Of a stretch of 8,529 nucleotides of DNA, positions 6,293 to 8,529 are shown one piece after another. The stretch is from Acidobacteriota bacterium (GTDB lineage Bacteria; Acidobacteriota; Thermoanaerobaculia; Multivoradales; JAHZIX01): positions 1-8,529 of the forward strand of contig JAGQSE010000186.1 in assembly GCA_020439725.1 (NCBI GenBank), given 5' to 3'. Position numbers and translations under genes: made by a program. The number at the start of each line of letters is the position of its first letter. Position 1 is the stretch's first letter. The notes under the pieces are model-generated. The model saw nothing but the letters and a program-made list of their open reading frames with translations, made no database searches and had not been told where the DNA came from.

Positions 6293-7732
6293 TCAAGGTT
6301 GGGACTGGGCCGTTGCCGCCCCGGCGCCGGCGTCGGGCTCCGTGGTCAGGGTCACGGGCTCACCGGCCACCGTCACGTCGTCGAAGACGAGACCCTCGAC
6401 GTTCTCGAGGATCACCGTCGTCTCCGCCGAAGCGACCGCGACGTTGCGGAGCACGACGTCGACGAGGGGTGCCTGGGCTGGAGCGTGGGCCTCGAAGAGC
6501 GTGCCCACGTCACCCACCCGGAAGTCTTCGAACTCGAGGTCACGATAGGTCGACGGGAAGTTGCCCCCCAGCTCTCCAGGGTAGTCGAGCTGGAACCAGA
6601 AGAGACGGTTGAAGGAGCCCACCTCGAAGCGCCGGACGCCGATGTGCTCGACGGTCCCGCCGCGGTCGAGGTTGGCCTTGAAGCGGATGGCCGAGGAGCC
6701 CGAACGCAACACGTTGTCGGTGAAGAAGACGTAGCGGATGCCACCGGACATCTCGCTGCCCAGCGCGATCCCGTCCTCGCCCCCCATGTCGTTGCCCCGC
6801 ACCACCACGTATTCGCTGGGCTTGGCCACCGTCCGGCCGTCGAGGTCCCGGCCCGATTTGACCACCACCGCGTCGTCACCGGTGCGGAAGGTCGAGTCTT
6901 CCACCAGCACGTAGCGGCTCGAGTCGACGTCGACACCGTCGTTGTTGGGGAAATGGCTCTCGACGCGAAGATTCCGGACCGTGACGTCCTGGCAGTAGAC
7001 CAGGTGATTGACCCAGAAGGGCGAGTTGACGGCGGTATAGCCGTCGAGGAGGACCCGCCGCGCGCGCAGGAGCTGGATGAGGGGCGGCCTCAGGTGCGTG
7101 CCCTCGGCGAAGACGCGTTCCTCGAGAGGCACACCGGAGAACCCCATGCGTCGCAGACGCTGCATGTCCGGATCCGCCAGCGGATGCCAGGGATGAAACT
7201 TGCTCTGGGCGTTGCCGTCGATGGTCCCGGGACCGGTGATGGCCACGTCTTCGACGTCGTGGGCGTAGATGAGCGGCGAGTAGCTGAGCACCCGGGTCCC
7301 TTCCCAGCGGGTCTCGACCACCGGCAGGTAGTCCGCCGCGTCGGGCGAGAAGAGGAGGTGAGACCCGGGCTCGAGGTGCAGCTCGATATGGCTGGCCAGG
7401 TGGATCGGGCCGCGGCTGAGCCACACCCCCGGCGACAGCACCACCCGGCCGCCACCGTCGGCCGACGCCCGGGCGATGGCCGCGAGGATCGCCGGACGGG
7501 TGTCTCGAGCGCCGTCGGCGACGCCGCCGAAGTCGACCACGGGGTAGTCCCGATCGGGAATCCGTGGCGTCTCGATGCGCGAGACGATGGTCTCCACCAG
7601 GGACCAGTCCACCCGACCGGGGTCCGGATCCTGGGCCGAGGCGGGCACCCCGCCGGCCCAAGCCAGGCAGACCGCGGAGAGGAAGGCCACGGCGGCGCCG
7701 GGCCGGCGAGAGACGAGCTGTGGGTGTGTCAC
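6293..7732 (-). CDS. Secreted GH28 polygalacturonase-family glycoside hydrolase
   Basis: A 479-residue right-handed beta-helix enzyme of family GH28. Seen directly: a Sec signal peptide with RR near the N-terminus, a hydrophobic core (AAVAFLSAVCLAWAG) and a likely cut after ASA at residue 33. Next come the pectate-lyase-like N-terminal strand VVDFGGVADGARDTRPAI and the GH28 catalytic blocks NND (263-265), DD (286-287, in TGDDAVVVKSG) and RFK (350-352). SEMSGG (326-331) is typical of bacterial exo-acting members. The usual GHG histidine block reads GGEDGIALGSE, so His is replaced by Glu. GH28 enzymes hydrolyse alpha-1,4-galacturonic linkages in pectin; the substrate here may be atypical. The start is the least certain part: the GTG at 7732 gives the best signal peptide but has no clear Shine-Dalgarno. 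The frame stays open to 8191, across the divergent promoter region, which I reject. First gene of the five-gene operon. Confidence 0.88.
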   Translation of the reverse strand: MTHPQLVSRRPGAAVAFLSAVCLAWAGGVPASAQDPDPGRVDWSLVETIVSRIETPRIPDRDYPVVDFGGVADGARDTRPAILAAIARASADGGGRVVLSPGVWLSRGPIHLASHIELHLEPGSHLLFSPDAADYLPVVETRWEGTRVLSYSPLIYAHDVEDVAITGPGTIDGNAQSKFHPWHPLADPDMQRLRRMGFSGVPLEERVFAEGTHLRPPLIQLLRARRVLLDGYTAVNSPFWVNHLVYCQDVTVRNLRVESHFPNNDGVDVDSSRYVLVEDSTFRTGDDAVVVKSGRDLDGRTVAKPSEYVVVRGNDMGGEDGIALGSEMSGGIRYVFFTDNVLRSGSSAIRFKANLDRGGTVEHIGVRRFEVGSFNRLFWFQLDYPGELGGNFPSTYRDLEFEDFRVGDVGTLFEAHAPAQAPLVDVVLRNVAVASAETTVILENVEGLVFDDVTVAGEPVTLTTEPDAGAGAATAQSQP

Positions 7733-7764
7733 GGCGGCGACACTAGCAGAAAGCGCAGCCTTCT

Positions 7765-7778
7765 GGCTACCGGTGGCA
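7765..7778. promoter_or_regulatory. Candidate operator site A (LacI/GalR-like palindrome)
   Basis: The bases GGCTACCGGTGGCA match TGCCACCGGTGGCA at 12 of 14 positions and are centred on CG, as in LacI/GalR-family operators. The site is 32 bases upstream of the proposed GH28 start, a position where a bound repressor would block transcription of the operon. Confidence 0.45.
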
Positions 7779-7800
7779 CAACCTCGAGGGCAGGCAAAGT

Positions 7801-7825
7801 GCCCATTCTGGGCCCACTTGTGGGC
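7801..7825. other. Two adjacent short hairpins upstream of the GH28 gene
   Basis: GCCCATTCTGGGC at 7801-7813 (stem 5, loop 3) overlaps by two bases GCCCACTTGTGGGC at 7812-7825 (stem 6, loop 2). They could be mutually exclusive hairpins in a 5' leader of the GH28 transcript, or a second protein-binding palindrome. No U-tract follows on either strand, so a terminator is unlikely. Confidence 0.3.
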
Positions 7826-8025
7826 GATCTTGCCACGTACCGAGGCGGAATCCCTCCTTCCGACCGTCCAGCAGGCCTGCGGAGCCACCGCCGCTCCACT
7901 GTGTCGCCCAGTGCTCCACCGATGACACAGCCACCGATACATCCCATCACTGCGAGGCAAACTCATAGAAACAAACATCTTACTTGCCTTCCCTGGGTTC
8001 CCGGAAGGGGCGTCACGAAAAAGTC

Positions 8026-8039
8026 TGCCACCGGTGGCG
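8026..8039. promoter_or_regulatory. Candidate operator site B (LacI/GalR-like palindrome)
   Basis: TGCCACCGGTGGCG contains a perfect 12-base palindrome (GCCACCGGTGGC) and fits the 14-base consensus at 13 positions. It would overlap the -35 area if TACAGT at 8060-8065 is the -10 element of the receptor gene. Confidence 0.5.
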
Positions 8040-8079
8040 CAAAATTCGTATCGATCTGCTACAGTCCTGCACACAGCCC

Positions 8080-8093
8080 TGCCACCGTAGGCA
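8080..8093. promoter_or_regulatory. Candidate operator site C (LacI/GalR-like palindrome)
   Basis: TGCCACCGTAGGCA matches the consensus at 12 of 14 positions. Its centre is 54 bases from that of site B, close to five helical turns, so a regulator could bind both on one face. It lies 92 bases before the receptor start codon. Confidence 0.45.
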
Positions 8094-8185
8094 ACAGAAC
8101 TCAAGCCTCCCGCCACTCCGGGGGGCACCGTGTCCATGTGACCGGCCTCGAAATCCGGACCGTTTCCAGCGAAAGGTGGAAAAGA

Positions 8186-8529
8186 ATGCAAACACTGTCA
8201 ACTGTCCACGAACGCCGACCGCGCTGCCTTTCCCTGGCCAGCGCCGTCATCGCCGGCCTCCTCGTCGCCCTGCTCGCCCTACAGCCGGCGCTGGCGCAGG
8301 AGCCTGATCCGTCCCAGACGGAGCAGAAAGCGGACGAGTCCGCCCAGGCCCAGAGCGACGACACCGCGAGTACCGAGGACGAGGCCGGCAGCGAAGCAGA
8401 CACCCCCGGAGAGGCCGAGTTCATGGACGTCATCGAGGTCACCGGCTTCCGCCAGAGCCTCGAGGAGTCGGTGGAGCTCAAGCGCGACGCGGTCAACGCC
8501 CGCGACAGCATCGTCGCCGAGGACATCGG
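8186..8529 (+). CDS. TonB-dependent receptor, N-terminal part (runs off the window)
   Basis: The first 114 residues of an outer-membrane TonB-dependent receptor. The ATG at 8186 follows AGGTGG at six bases. Residues 1-38 form a signal peptide with a long hydrophobic core (AVIAGLLVALLALQ) and a cut near ALA-Q. Residues 39-79 are an acidic, Ala/Ser-rich linker. DVIEVTG at 81-87 is a TonB-box-like segment, followed by FRQSLEESVELKRDAV and IVAEDI, the conserved start of the plug domain in the Xanthomonas/Caulobacter-type receptor family (TIGR01782). These receptors often import plant-polymer oligosaccharides. Being divergent to a pectin operon, it probably takes up pectic oligosaccharides; that substrate is inferred. 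No stop is reached, so full length and barrel cannot be judged. Confidence 0.88.
   Translation, partial: MQTLSTVHERRPRCLSLASAVIAGLLVALLALQPALAQEPDPSQTEQKADESAQAQSDDTASTEDEAGSEADTPGEAEFMDVIEVTGFRQSLEESVELKRDAVNARDSIVAEDI

Larger units (their letters stand above)
7733..8185. promoter_or_regulatory. Divergent control region between the GH28 operon and the TonB receptor gene
   Basis: This 453-base gap holds no convincing gene. It separates the minus-strand operon from the plus-strand receptor gene and must carry both promoters. It contains three copies of a CG-centred palindrome (listed separately), two short hairpins at 7801-7825, an inverted repeat CTGTGTC/GACACAG at 7899-7930, and an AT-richer patch near 7962-7984. 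A possible -10 element TACAGT at 8060-8065 has no good -35 partner. Two poorer palindrome-like matches lie at 7914-7927 and 7929-7942. Confidence 0.7.

Noticed and set aside
7914..7942. Two further weak palindrome-like sites (CTCCACCGATGACA and the adjacent AGCCACCGATACAT)
   Set aside because: Only 10 and 8 of 14 positions agree, too few to call operators beside the three better sites.
7733..8191. Extension of the GH28 frame to 632 residues
   Set aside because: It would bury the signal peptide 153 residues inside, cover the divergent control region and overlap the receptor start.
1..8529. CRISPR array, tRNA or rRNA genes
   Set aside because: No regular repeat-spacer pattern, no cloverleaf-like segment and no conserved rRNA stretch was seen on either strand.

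Overview
The window comes from a GC-rich, Gram-negative bacterium. It has a TonB-dependent receptor of the Xanthomonas/Caulobacter type, a predicted lipoprotein, and AGGAGG-type ribosome binding sites. The phylum cannot be read from this sequence alone; Acidobacteriota or Proteobacteria are both plausible.

About 1-1364 is accessory, less GC-rich DNA. It holds a pair of imperfect 23-bp direct repeats at the extreme left that resemble an insertion-sequence end, an intact HEPN-type gene with a complete RX4H motif (possible RNase, toxin or defence role), a decayed IS3-family orfA with an in-frame stop, and a start-less C-terminal piece of an unrecognised gene that runs convergently into the end of the metabolic operon.

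About 1358-7732, all on the minus strand, is a compact five-gene pectin-catabolism operon. In transcription order it encodes a secreted GH28 polygalacturonase-family enzyme, KduI, KduD, a lipoprotein fusing DUF4861 to a GH105 unsaturated-uronyl hydrolase, and a second short-chain dehydrogenase (SDR). The gaps are 29, -4 (overlap), 48 and 56 bases. GH28 and GH105 would break pectic oligosaccharides outside the cytoplasm and release galacturonate and 4,5-unsaturated galacturonate. The unsaturated product rearranges to 4-deoxy-L-threo-5-hexosulose uronate, which KduI isomerises and KduD reduces to 2-keto-3-deoxygluconate. An inner-membrane transporter, KdgK, KdgA and a regulator are not present and must lie elsewhere.

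About 7733-8185 is a divergent control region with three related palindromes (consensus TGCCACCGGTGGCA, CG-centred, LacI/GalR-like). They sit so that one regulator could control both the operon and the rightward gene. From 8186 to the right edge is the start of a TonB-dependent receptor with a long acidic linker after its signal peptide; it is the likely outer-membrane importer for the oligosaccharides.

The main points for a second look are the shared candidate operators, the DUF4861-GH105 fusion and its TTG start, the loss of the usual GHG histidine in the GH28 protein, the second SDR, and the HEPN gene among mobile-element debris. I see no clearly undescribed multi-gene system; the core is a recognisable pectin-utilisation locus with some unusual parts.
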